A stretch of DNA of 64,000 nucleotides from Cantharellus purpuraceus (Eukaryota; Basidiomycota; Agaricomycetes; Cantharellales; Hydnaceae): assembly GCA_025174535.1 (NCBI GenBank), contig JALBUN010000001.1:2728001-2792000 (forward strand), written 5' to 3'. The notes below the pieces were generated by a model that saw nothing but the letters and a program-made list of their open reading frames with translations, did no database searches and had not been told where the DNA came from. The position numbers were made by a program, and so were the translations under genes. This document shows, piece by piece, positions 36,208 through 48,000 of this stretch. Every line of letters starts with the position of its first letter. The stretch's first letter is position 1.

Positions 36208-36540
36208 GGCAGTGAATTTGATGATTTGAAACTCAGGCTCTCGGATACGGACTCGGAAGCTGGTAGGTACCTGGTACCCCGGCAGTGATCCCAGAGAAAC
36301 CCAGTGTTACACTTCCATTACAGAGGATGCTGTGCTAGCTAGTGTGGAATAAGGGAAGAAAAGAAGACAACATGGAGGTTAATAACCGAGCTGGGATGAG
36401 ATGTTGGGAATAAACGTAGCAATGCATGATGGTCAGAGAGAGATAGAAGAGTGAAACTATAATAGAAAAAAAGAAGCGCAGAGGAATGATGGAGCAAAGA
36501 AGCGGGGAAAAGGCTGTGAAATACACCAATAACAATAATG
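36208..36540. other. Intergenic, no gene seen
   Basis: Lies between the DUF7704-like gene start and the phosphatase stop. It is AT-richer than its surroundings, with A-rich runs near 36350-36480. Confidence 0.5.
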
Positions 36541-39500
36541 TTATTGTATCACCACACTCCCGGCATCACTATACGTACCATTGCGCTCCCTTCGGTTGAA
36601 GCTTGGACGTTTCGTCAACCGCACGGCACCCTGCCAATCCTCCACGAGCAACTCCGTCGGACTCGGCCCACGCTTGCCTTTCATCGGACTTTCATCCTGC
36701 TGCGCCAACGCGCGCGCCTCGTCCACAATATCCAGCGCTCCCTCCACGATCGCACGGTGCACAAACACATACTGCCGCAGACTCTGACACAAGCTCATCC
36801 GCTGCTCACGCATATCTTCCAGCAAACACCGTACCGGCTCGTCGTAGCTCGACAACAGCTCTGGGCTCGCATTATCATGCAATCGCCGTGGATCCGTATA
36901 GTCGAAACTAGCCTTATTCTGCCAAGCTTCAGCGTCCTTTGCAGGCGACGGTGAGCGCGACGACTCAACGGAAACTGGAAATGACGAGGTTGCAGCGGTC
37001 GACTTGTCAGTTAACGGGAGACTCGCGCTAAACACAGATGGAAGGTGCGTTGTGGACGTTGTGGCGGACATTTCACCAGAACGGGATGCCAATGCCAGCC
37101 TGAACTTGCTCAGCGCTCCCGCAGCGGATCCCGGTGGGGACATTGCCTCTGGCTCCGCCAAGAGTGACACAAAGGACTTGCGTGGCGGCATGCAACCCAG
37201 CGGTTTCGGTGAAGGCATGGGGATCTCTGCGTCCTGAGCCAACACTGAGGGACGCAGTCCCGAGCCGCTTGACGAACATGACGCTGTGCCAGGTGCGGAA
37301 GGGCCCGGGGACAGCGAGCAGGTTCTAGAGTCGTCTGATTGCACGGCGCTGGTATCTGTTCCGCTGCCCTCCCTGCGACCTTGTCGCATGCACATTGCAC
37401 GGGACGGCCTGGAAGTCGCCGTGGACAGCCTGCGCACGGAAGGAAAATCACGCGCCTTGTGTGTCTCTGTGTCAGGACCATCCAGACTCATGGGACTGGG
37501 ACTGGCTCCCAGGGTCATGTCGCGCCGCGGATCCGACATTGACGATGTCCGCGATGAGTGTCCGTTGGCATCCCCGTCTGCGGCTTTACCCCGACCTGCA
37601 CGGGTCTTGTTCATCTCGTGTCGGATACCATCGAGCGCAGCATCGGCCACTATAAACCCACCTGTTCGACCGATGCCTGCCGAACAATGTAACAAGACGG
37701 GGGGAGGTGGGGCTTCAGAGTCTTCAGCCTCCGCTTCCGAGCGAAGGACGTCGACTTGACGCATGAGAGTCAAGAGGCCACGGGGGTCCTCTGGCACGTC
37801 AAAATCAGGCCATGCGAGGTGCTGCAGCTGTGTTATCTTGCGCGGCGGCACTTTTGGATATCCGGTGTGGCTAAGAAGAAACGTCCGGCGCAGCGTTGCA
37901 TTGTCTGCATCAGATGCACCGGAAGGCGGCCCAAAGTCAAAGCCGGGATGCGAGGCTGCAGAGCGCACCTCGGCCTCCTCTGCACCAGACGACGAGACAA
38001 GCTCCAGTCGCAACGGGCCGTACGAAGTCTGCTTCCAGTAACAGCCGCACTTTTCGGCGAATCCTTCTACCTGTTTGGTGAGCATGACGATGATGCGGAT
38101 GTTTTGCTCCCAACACAGGCTGGCAAAACAAAGGTGGGTCAGCGGGGGCGAGGCACGACACGAAGGAACGACGCACGTCCAAAAGTCGGTAAACGTTGCA
38201 GGGAGGGGGCCCTGGGTTGCAATGTAGCGTCTGCGGGTGCCCAGGGGCTGGACGTGGGAGGCGTTGATATAGTCTGACCCGTCGTCCACACTGCACGAAT
38301 TCAAGCGGACGCGTGCATGTTCAAAGGGCCAGATGTTGGAGTATCTGAGCACGTGAGCACATGTCCCGAGCTGTGCCTGACGGGGGGGAGGAGGGGGCAG
38401 GCTCACCTGTTTTTGGAGCCCTTTTCGACGCCGGCTGTGATGCTGTATGGAAAGTGGGCAGCGGGACCACGGTGATCCAGCACGGCGCCCGCCTCGCGGG
38501 AGTGGTGGTCCATGACGCCCATGAGGCGCCGCTGCTCGCGCAGCTCGATGAGGTAGAACTGCATGGCGAACGCCTCGGTGCCCTCCTCGACGTGGGCCTT
38601 GTCGACAATGTCCCTGAGCCAGTCGAAGGGGAGGTCGTCCCTGCGGGCGAGGACGGAGGGGGGGAGGCGGAGGGGGATGCGCTCGGTGATGCCGTGCTCG
38701 AGCTCGCGGTTCTGGCGGATGTTGTCGTAAAAGGGATTTGCGGGGACGGGACGGGTGGAGGTGGGGGCGGGGGCGACGGGTCTGTGCTGGTGGACGGAGG
38801 CAGGGGGGGGGGGACGCTGGGCGGCGGTGGTGGTGGAGACCTGCTGGAAGGCGGAGGAGGGGAGACGCTTGGCACGCAGGTAGCCGGCCGAGTCCTCCTC
38901 TTCGGAGGCGTCGGGGGAGGGGGGGCCGTCGTCGACGAGGGTGCGCTGGTCGCGCCAGACGGCGGCGAAACCGCCCTTGAGCCAGACGAGATCGCCCTTG
39001 AAGCCCTCGTGCTCAAACTTGCGCAGGAGGCCGAGGAGCGTCGAGCCGTGGGGGACCGCGTGCGAGTCGGCGTCGTAGACGAGTATTTTCGAGGCGGACC
39101 GCCACGCGGAGAAGAGGCGGCGGGCGGCGGGCGAGGGGAGCATGTCGGCGAGCCTGGTGAGGGAGAAGGCGGGACGCTTGAGGAGCGTGGAGGGCACGGA
39201 GAGGGAGAGCGCGTGCGGGAGACGTGACTGGGCGAACGTGGCGTGCGGACGGATGTCGAGCACGAGCACGTCGGGCGTCTGGAGCACGGGGAGCAGCGAG
39301 TGCGGGTGGACGACGGCGAGTCTGGGGGGCGCGGGGGCGGGGACGGGGGCGGGGGACGGCTGCGGGGAGACGGGCAGCGAGCGCAGGGAGAGACCGACGA
39401 GCCGTGCGTGCGGGGTGGCGAGGGAGGGGGGCGGGGGCGGGAGGGGCGGGGTGGTCATCGTCGTGGTCGACGTCGCGGAGCCGGCGAGCGGGGAGAGGCG

Positions 39501-39620
39501 GGAGGTGAGGAGGGGGGGCGCGGAGAAGCGGCGGCCGATCTCCTGGGCAAAGGGGTCGAGGGCGGGGCTGCACTGGGCGGGGGGGGGACGGGCTGCATGG
39601 TGGGCAGAGAAGAAATCCAT
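36541..39620 (-). CDS. Protein tyrosine phosphatase with N-terminal rhodanese (MAPK-binding type) domain
   Basis: From ATG 39620 (MDFFSAHHAARPPPAQCSP) a Pro-rich leader precedes a rhodanese/Cdc25-like domain: DVLVLDIRPHATFAQSRLPH, then ILVYDADS and LVWLKGGFAAVW. The catalytic Cys of the rhodanese loop is not evident. After an intron near 38400 the PTP domain begins YSNIWPFEHARVRL, with DYINASHVQPLG, HLAWPDFDVP (WPD loop) and the active site HCSAGIGRTGGF. About 240 Ser/Pro-rich residues then separate the P-loop from MSLCQSLRQYVFVHRAIVEG (Q-loop and last helix). The rhodanese-plus-PTP layout is that of yeast Ptp2/Ptp3 and fission yeast Pyp1/Pyp2, which dephosphorylate stress MAP kinases. The catalytic Cys and Arg are intact. 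The first exon is extremely GC-rich. A CACGTG box lies 11 bp upstream of the ATG. Confidence 0.88.
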
Positions 39621-39738
39621 GGTGGGGCGTCACGTGGTCACAGGCGTCACAGATGGGGTCCAGAGCGTCGTGGTCGCGTCGTCATGCTGTGTGTGCCTGG
39701 ACTGACGTCACGTGTATATATAGATATGTACAGGGTGA

Positions 39739-41674
39739 TCAGCGACGGCTCCACCAGCTGCCCAGGAGGAGACGAGTGAGCCCACGCGGTGGTGGAGTGT
39801 CCCCGTGTGCCTCGTCCTCCGCCCGCGCCCGCGTCCCGGACAGCTCCGTCTCCTCCGCCCGCGCTGCCATCCCCGCACGTGCACGCAGCCTCTCCACCGG
39901 CATCTCCACGTAATTAAACGCAATGTCGAAGAACAGCGGCTTCTTGTGCGTTTGATCGCCGTCCGCCACCGCACCGGCCCCGCCATTGTGCCCGAACCAT
40001 GCCCGCTTGTACTGGTCCTCCTCCCGAGCCAGCGCGTCCGCCACCCCCGCCAGCGTCGCCCCGTCCACCGCGTAGAACCCCAGCGGCGGCGACGCCCCCA
40101 GCACCGACAGCGTCGTCCGCGCCTCCCGCGTGTGCAGCTGTCCCCGCTGCGTCAGCGCCACCCCCTCCGCCCACCGTCCGTGCCCCACATACGCACGCGC
40201 CAGGTGCAGCGCGCGCACCGCCTTGGCGTGCGACAGACGCACCGACAGCGCCGTCGACAGGTCCGCCGACTCGTCCACGATCGGCAGCGTCAGCGTCTGC
40301 GACAGCGACTGCAGCACACCCGACAGCAGGTGCAGCGCGGCCGCCGTCGGTTGCGGCGCCGCCTGCTCCCCCCCGTCGGACAGCGCAGACAGCAGCAGCA
40401 GGTCCCGCTCGATGCGACACGTCAGGTGCCGGTACGTCAGGTAGCCGTGCATGAACGATACGTCCCGCTTCCCCGCCCCAGGCACCGCATTCGCCGACAC
40501 CCCGCTCACCTGCTGCGCCTCCACCAGCTTCCGCGCCTGGTCCACCGCGTCGCTCAGCGACTGCAGCACGCCGTCGTACCTGGCCAGCCTCCCCCGCGCC
40601 CTGTGTACCTTGGTCCCCCCCGCCTCTTCGCCAGACGTGTCCACCTGCAGCTTTCTCGTCGCCTCCTGCACCTTCAGCAGCACATCCACCAGCTCTGGGT
40701 TCCGCACAGGCACCGGCTCGCCGTCCCACATGAGCTCCTCCAGTATCTGCTTTTTGCCAGCCGGTCCCGCCTCCGCCCTCAACCTGCCGACCAGCGCACC
40801 GTACCCCCGCACGACGCGCTCCGCATACGCGGGTGCCACATCGCCGGCAATGCCCCCAATGTCCCACTCCCTCTTCCTCCACGCCAGCACGTGTTTCTCG
40901 AGCGCGACATGGCCCCCGCTCCCACGGTTGAACTCGTGCACACACCATCGGATCTCGGGCCCGATCTCGTCTTTGAACGCACGCGCCAGGGCGACATCCT
41001 TGCTCGTGCGCGCCGTCTGCTCCAACTCGTCCAGCAACGCATACGCCACGGATAATTGAACAAGCGGATACGCAGACGTATCGTCCACCTTGGCCTCGTG
41101 CTCTATGCCATAGTAGGCCGCAGTAGAAGCAGACGGCCGGCGCAGATTAAACCGGGCAGTGTGGATCAGTGCATATACGATGAGTTCCACCGTGGACTGG
41201 GAAGAGAGTGGCAGTGGCAATTCCGGTGACCGCGCCACGGCTAGCAGGCGAGACAGATAGTTGTGAGACCGGCGATACCGCGCGGTGGACCGTCGCGACT
41301 CTTGCGGGGCAGACAGTTCCTGCGCGTGGGCCCAGGCCCTCTCGGTCTCGAAGAGAAGAAGTTGCAGGCTGGTGAGAAAAGCGGTCATCAAACACGGTCC
41401 GCTAGGGTGCACCGGGGACGTACTGCCCGTCTTTGGCACTCTCTGGTGCCATCGGAGGGAGCTTTTTGAAGTCTCTTCCCTTGCCGTGGGTTATTTTCAG
41501 AGATGAACGCAGGCGGTGCGTTTTATGGGCACAGTGCTTGCTGCACATGTATATCATTAGTTTAATAGGCGTGATAGTCAGCAGCTTGAGATACCGGTAG
41601 CGGGTGTAATCGCCATAGCGCAGGCCGTGTGTGCTTCGCTCCTCGCTGATGGTCTGAAGAGCTGCATAGGGCAT
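39739..41674 (-). CDS. SRP68: Signal recognition particle subunit SRP68
   Basis: The start at ATG 41674 gives MPYAALQTISEERSTHGLRY, then GDYTRYRKHCAHKTHRLRSS and LKITHGKGRDFKKLPPM. A 55-nt intron (41423-41369) joins SAKDGH to LQLLLFETERAWAHAQEL, restoring the family motif. The RNA-binding N-terminal helices continue through the TPR-like middle. The C-terminal SRP72-binding end is KPLFFDIAFNYVEMPVERL. SRP68 with SRP72 binds SRP RNA and supports co-translational targeting to the ER. The gene is very GC-rich, so long antisense frames are open across it. GET3 is divergent 255 bp away. Confidence 0.92.
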
Positions 41675-41929
41675 GTCAGACACAGTTCAAACGTGCAATC
41701 CAGCCGCCTCACGTCGAAAGCTGCTGCCAATACTTTTCGGTGCGTGGGACATGTTTGCAGGAATTATCGAGACCCGTCACGAAGAGCGTAGAAAGTCAAA
41801 GCAGGAACGAGATGATGGCAGTTAGACGCCCGGACGTGGCCATACATACGCGCCGCCTCACACACATACTGTTCTACTCTAGTCCCCTTGCTCGCGCCTA
41901 GAAATTCCTCAGTCGTCTACAGCTTCCTA
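41675..41929. promoter_or_regulatory. Bidirectional promoter between SRP68 and GET3
   Basis: About 255 bp separate the two start codons, which point away from each other. Both genes must start transcription within or very close to this segment. No clear TATA box is seen. Confidence 0.7.
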
Positions 41930-43416
41930 ATGTCTTCAGAGGATCTCTTGCCGCCAACGCTGCAAAATGTCCTAGATCAAAAGAGCTTGAAATGGATCTT
42001 TTGTGGCATGTTGACCTCCTTCACCGTGTGTGAACATCTGACGACTGACACCGCTGCGGCGGGCGTGCAGGAGGAAAGGGTGGTGTCGGTCAGTCCTCGC
42101 TCTCTGGTGTCGCGTGCTAGCTTGCTGAGCTTCCAGCCAGGCAAAACAACAACGTCGTGCTCATTGGCCATCCAGTTAGCTGCCCACCGCGAATCTGTGC
42201 TGCTCATCGTATGTGCGATTTCTCATGCCTCCCTCATTACACGCCCTCATCGCGGCATCAGTCGACGGATCCGGCGCACAACCTCTCCGACGCGTTTGGG
42301 CAAAAGTTCTCCAAGGACGCAACGCGTGTGAATGGGTTTGACAATCTCTACGCGATGGAGATCGACCCCAGCAGCTCGTTGCAGGAAATGGTAGAGCAGT
42401 GTACGTTGTTTCGCCTGCCGTCTCCCGTCCCAAGCTAACCTTGCACTGCCGGGATGGCAGCGGATACCAACGGGATGATGGGGGGCATGATGCAGGATCT
42501 GGCTTTTGCGATACCTGGCGTAGACGAGGCGATGGGCTTTGCCGAGATCATGAAGTGCGCAGCGCAGTCATGCACACACGTTCCCCATGTGATGATGTTA
42601 TTGACGCACACCCTCCACCCATAATCGCATGCCTTTGTCTAGACATGTAAAATCGATGGAATACTCCGTGATCGTGTTCGATACCGCGCCGACGGGACAC
42701 ACGCTGCGGTTCCTCTCCTTCCCGTCCGTGCTGGAAAAGGCACTGGGGAAGCTGAGCGCGCTCGGCGGTCGGTTTGGGCCCATGATTAACCAGGTTGGGC
42801 TCCCTCATGTCTATATCTTCCCTCCTACCCATGTGACTTGACGTGCGTTATAGATGTCGACGATGATGGGCGCGCCGCAGGACTCGCAGGAAGACATGTT
42901 CGCCAAGCTCGACGGCATGCGGGAAGTGATCACCGAAGTGAACACCCAGTTCAAGGACCCCGTAAGTCGACTCTATATATCTCTTCAATGTCGCTCCCGT
43001 CTCATGCTCGGCCGGTGAACCAGGAAAAGACCACATTTGTCTGCGTCTGCATATCAGAATTTCTTTCGTTATATGAAACAGAGCGGTTGGTACAGGAGCT
43101 GACTACCTATGAGATCGACACGCACAACATTGTTGTGAATCAACTACTGTTCCCCAAGAAGAGTGAGATGGCACACTTCCCGTCACGCCTACCTGCTTAC
43201 CCATCATCATCCATTTCAGACTCAAACTGCGAACACTGTCAAGTGCGCTACAAGATGCAACAAAAATACCTCGCAGAGGCGCATGAGCTCTATGACGAAT
43301 TCTTCCATATTATCCGGCTGCCGCTTCTTACAGAGGAAGTCAGGGGTCCGGAGAAACTAAAGGAGTTTTCACGTATGCTGGTGGATCCGTATGTGCCGCC
43401 GAATGGAACGACTTAG
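41930..43416 (+). CDS. GET3: GET3/ASNA1, ATPase for tail-anchored protein targeting
   Basis: The start at ATG 41930 gives [20 protein letters not shown]. The deviant Walker A motif [18 protein letters not shown] is assembled from three exons: exon 1 ends in the first Gly codon (42005), an 18-nt exon (42071-42088) supplies GGKGGVG, and exon 3 starts at 42141. Intron 1 has a GC donor. Downstream are [16 protein letters not shown] (switch I), [16 protein letters not shown] (switch II), [10 protein letters not shown], and the zinc CxxC NCEHC in the dimer interface. A Met/Gly-rich [12 protein letters not shown] belongs to the client-binding groove. Get3 shields tail-anchored membrane proteins and hands them to Get1/2 at the ER. 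All key residues are intact. Confidence 0.94.
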
Positions 43417-45038
43417 ACAGAGAACGCGTCACAGCAATATATTTTATTGGGACCGGCCTATATATGCAACTGTTAGATGAAGTTGTCCGGACCGTCAGAG
43501 CCATGGGTGTTCGTGGGAGGCGTAGCTTCCCATGTGCTGCACAGACTGTGAAATGAATACCGAGGATCACCTGCTGTCATGTCCCATCAGAGCGCAGCAG
43601 CGTCTCCCAGAAGCCCCCAGTCAAAGACGGTCTATCTGCAAATTTGAGAATGGACCGTGCGTGGACCGTGTGGTGCGGTCTGACACATTCCTCCGCCTTT
43701 TGCAGTAAGTATGCATAGAATAGCCACCCGAGGACGGGATCCCTCCTCCGATGCATCAAGAGCGTGATAAAGACACAGTGCAACTCCAAATTGACTGCAT
43801 GTCTGCCATAGATGGATGGACCTTCTATTCTGCCAGCAGCTGAGAAGTGTCCTCTCTGGGCAGGTTAGTTGCACAATCCTGAGCTTTGGAGTCAGGTGAT
43901 GAGCAAGGGTGTGTTGTAGTTGGACAAGTCTCTCGGAACGTGCATACTCAAGAACAGACTCGAAACGTCGATCTGCCACAGGTACGTGTTTTTCGAGCTC
44001 CACACGCGGTCCTGATTAATAGCTTGCACATGTACACATGTAGTATACGAGACGCACTCTGACAAAATGTGATATTTCCTTCTATGGAAATCCGACGCAC
44101 AAAACGCATGATGTCTGGCTCGCTTTGGGAGCCGTGGGTGCTGTGGCAGGTCACACAACCGCCACGGTTATAGCCGGGAAGACCTCGTAAGGGGAACATC
44201 ACAGGGACTAGAGATGCATCACGGGACCGGACAGACTAGCGTCCGCTCGGTTGGATAAAGCCTAGGTCTTGAGTCGTTCTAAAACGATAAGAGTGGTTCC
44301 GTATGTTTAAGGAACACGAAATTGACATGGAGTGACAGGGACCGTGCTGGCAGGGCGAGTTCAATGTCCAATAATCAATGGTGGTTTGGACTGAGCTTGG
44401 CGTTGACTGGTGGCCAACATCCATGCCCGGCCAACATAGCTTTCCAAGAACGTTCATGATGTTACGCTATCAGCGTCTGGCGCCCTCTACTGGGTATAAA
44501 CCAGCGTGTCCTCAATTATCATCATGACGAGAATCTAGCCTTTGCGTTACCGGTGGTGGCAGGGTGTATAAATAACCGACAGAACAGAAATGTCAAAGCT
44601 AGGCACATCTCATAATATTTACGCTCGGCTCAAGTCTGTCTATTGTGATTTCCGTCGTCTCGGGACTCGCTGGAAGTGCTTGCCTGCTTAGGAGGAGTCA
44701 TGGAGCACTAGAATGTAAACATTGGCTTGACTGGAATTGCCAACTCAGACAATCAAGAGTCTCGAGCCGCATCACTTGACACCATCTGTTCGTACTTCAA
44801 GTCACCTCTTGACTGTGCCTCGGGAAACGTACTCGGCACTTTCAAGATGATCAACATGCCCTGGCCATTCTCAGTCGGGACCTAGACTCGTGGAAACTTG
44901 CTTCTGTGGACTTCACGTTCTCGACCACGGATCCGTGCAAACAACGACATGATGTTCTTTCGTGTGTGTAGCCTGCTTACTATTTAGCTGACCCGGCCAT
45001 GCACAAAAATCTCCCCAGCGGAGTCCGTCTTCCTCAGG
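43417..45038. other. Intergenic, no confident gene; glyoxal oxidase promoter at right end
   Basis: A minus-strand frame at 44003-43632 (GTG-free start MELEKHVPVADRRFESVLEY) has protein-like composition for about 60 codons but no recognisable family and no clear partner exons. A TATA-like GTATAAATAACC lies at about 44567, some 470 bp before the glyoxal oxidase ATG. The rest holds nothing I can name. Confidence 0.4.
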
Positions 45039-48000
45039 ATGGTCTCCACGTTTCGTCTTCTGTTTCCTGTCTTTGGATCGCTCTTGCTTTCCGTATGCAT
45101 TTTCTTCAACTATTGATGTCGCCGATGTCTAAGCGTTCCCCAGGTCCACTCCTTCGCTAGCCACATTCATGCTGACTCTGACCATCACCATCGACTCTCC
45201 CGTCGTGCAACTACCTTGCCAGGGAACTGGACTTTACAAGGCTGTTTCACGTAAATAATTCTGAATCTGTTCCAAGAATTTATTGAACCATTAGTTTTAC
45301 TTTCAGCGACAATCCCGGTGCACGCACTCTTCTTGGGTCCAGCTTCACGAGCACCACCAACATGACACAAGAGGCCTGCACCGCCTTCTGCGACTCTGGC
45401 TCGTTTGTTTTCGCGGGTGTCGAGTTTGCGCAAGAATGCTGTATGTTTCCTGTTGACCAAACCCTTGCACACTACTGATACAACTCCATTCGACATGATA
45501 CAGACTGTGGCAACACTACCGAGAACGGCGGCGCCAATACCACCTTCACTGATTGCAATATGGCTTGCACAGGAAACTCCTCAGAAATTTGCGGAGGCCC
45601 GTCTCGCCTGGATTTCTTTTGGAACGGTAAACAACCGCCACCTCCTCCCATCACTCTTCCCAGCTTCGGCCTCTGGGAGTCATTAGGTTGCTACAAGTAT
45701 GAAACATTCTCGACCTATCTCCCCCTCTTGTATTGATTCGTCACTTGCAGTGATTCCGTTGCAGCACGCACGCTAAGCGTGGGCGTGCCCGTTCAGGGAT
45801 CCATGACCGTCCAAAACTGTCTCAATGTTTGCTTTTCCTCTGGCTACCATTTAGGTGGCTTGGAATTTGCAGCTCAATGCTGTTAGTATTTCACCGAATA
45901 TTTTCCAAGGGACCGACCCGCTGAAAAGCTTTGCAATAATAGTCTGCGACGTACAATTTGAGAACTTTGGCGCGCCTGCCACCGATGGTTGCAATATGCC
46001 TTGTGCAGGGAATTCGAGCGAGTTTTGTGGAGGGCCCAACAGACTCAATATGTACAATTATACTGGGGTTATTACAACACCTCCAACGCCTCCTGCAGGC
46101 GGAGGCGGTGGCCCCCCTCCTACAGGAACTGCTCCCCCTCCTGTCACCACGGGCCTGCCTGGGACATGGAATTACTCTGGATGCTACATGTGAGTTCTTT
46201 GGCAATGAACCCGGGAACACAAATGACCCATGACCCTTGTCAAACAGAGACAATGCTCATGGGAGAGTGCTCTCTACCGAGATCCCAGACAATGCGACTA
46301 TGACTGTGGAAACCTGCATCGGGCTTTGTGATACCGCAAACTTCACAGTTGCCGGCTTAGAATTTGCAGTCCAGTGCTGTAAGTTGTCTGCTCCCAAATG
46401 TGTCGGGATTTCTGAACAGTTTCAATTTGCACAGTCTGTGGGAACGAAATAATCAACGGTGGAGTGTTATCTCCGGACCAGAACGATTGCAACATGCTGT
46501 GCGGCGGAAACTCCACGTGAGTCCTAAGTAACACAGTACTTTGGCACTGTTGTATTAATGATATACAAAGTGAGGCATGCGGTGCAGGGAATCGACTCTC
46601 GGTTTACTCCTCCTCCTCAAATATTACACTTCTGCCCGTGCCAGTTGTGCAGAACACAAGCCTACCGGGCAACTGGCAATACCAGGGTTGTTTGGCGTGA
46701 GTTCGCCCCTTGTATGCAACTCCCCAAGCGATTGATGTAGCTGCTAGTGAGCCTGGGGCTATGCGCGTCTTCCCATACCAGATTCTATTTCCGACAAACA
46801 ACTCTGCAGAGGTTTGTTTGAACCAGTGCGCCGCTTTTGGGTATCCAGCAGCTGGGATGGAATTCGGCGATGAATGCTGTTAGTGTTACCACTGCATGCA
46901 TCACAGTGCATAATATTCATATTTCATGCATGCAGGGTGTGGAGACGTCGAGAATATTCAGGCTAATGGTGGGCTACCTGCACCTGAAACAGATTGTACC
47001 ATTCCTTGTGCCGGAGACCCGATCCATCTCTGTGGGGGTGCTCAACGGTTGCAGCTATATGAGTGGGTAGGCACCCCTCTGAATGTCTGGCATACTCCAT
47101 CTGTTACCGGCTTCTATGAGGTCTGAGCACTATTCTTTTCGTCACTTGACTTGGATTTGATACTCTCATACAACAGTTCTTGATCGGAGGGCTTACAGTT
47201 CCTTTGCTCGCAACGTTGGGACTCAACAACAAGGTCACATTTCTTGAGAAATTTGGTACTGGACCCCCGAACTCGACTGGTGCCTACGAGCTTGATCTTT
47301 CATTAACTAATAATTTCAATCTCGCTTGGCGGGAGATGCATATCAAGTCTGACGTGTTTTGTTCTGGCTCTGTCATTCTCCCCGATAAAGCAGGTCGTCA
47401 GCTGAATGTTGGCGGCTGGTCACTCGACTCTACTTTTGGAGTCAGGCTCTATTCTCCTAGCGGTAGTCCAGGAGTTAATGGAACCACCGACTGGCAAGAG
47501 AACGTCCAAGAGCTAAAGCTTCAGGTAAGCTGACTCTGTAGAATGAAACAGTGTGTCAAAAATTGATATGGCTTACATTGCAGAATGGCCGGTGGTATGG
47601 TATCTTCATATTGGGAACGTTTCTTGTGCTAACCCGGCCATAGGTATCCGGGTTCTATGGTTATGGCGAATGGGTCTGTACTTGTTGTTGGTGGTGAAGG
47701 AGGAAGCAATGGTATCCCCATTCCAACGCTCGAAACCCTGCCTACACCGCCTGGAGGCAGCACAGTCGTCCATCTTGACTTCCTCCAGGTACGCCTACGA
47801 TTTAAGCACACTAATTTTTCAGAATGTGGCAACTTATTTACTTCTGCCATAGCGCACGGATCCGAATAATCTCTACCCCTTCCTAATGGTTTTGCCTCAC
47901 GGAGGAGTGTTCATCATCTATTACAACGAAGCAAGAATTCTTGACGAGAACACCTTTGCCACTGTTAAGGAGTTCCCTATCATTCCTGGTGCCGTGACGG

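Noticed and set aside
39805..41055. 416-codon open frame antisense to SRP68, and similar long frames antisense to the phosphatase
   Set aside because: They are by-products of extreme GC3 codon use. They are Arg/Pro/His monotonous, have no domains, and overlap a strongly supported gene.
41402..41423. Apparent 22-nt intron or frameshift in SRP68
   Set aside because: The same donor with a farther acceptor (CTCACCAG at 41369) gives a normal 55-nt intron and restores the conserved LQLLLFETERAW.
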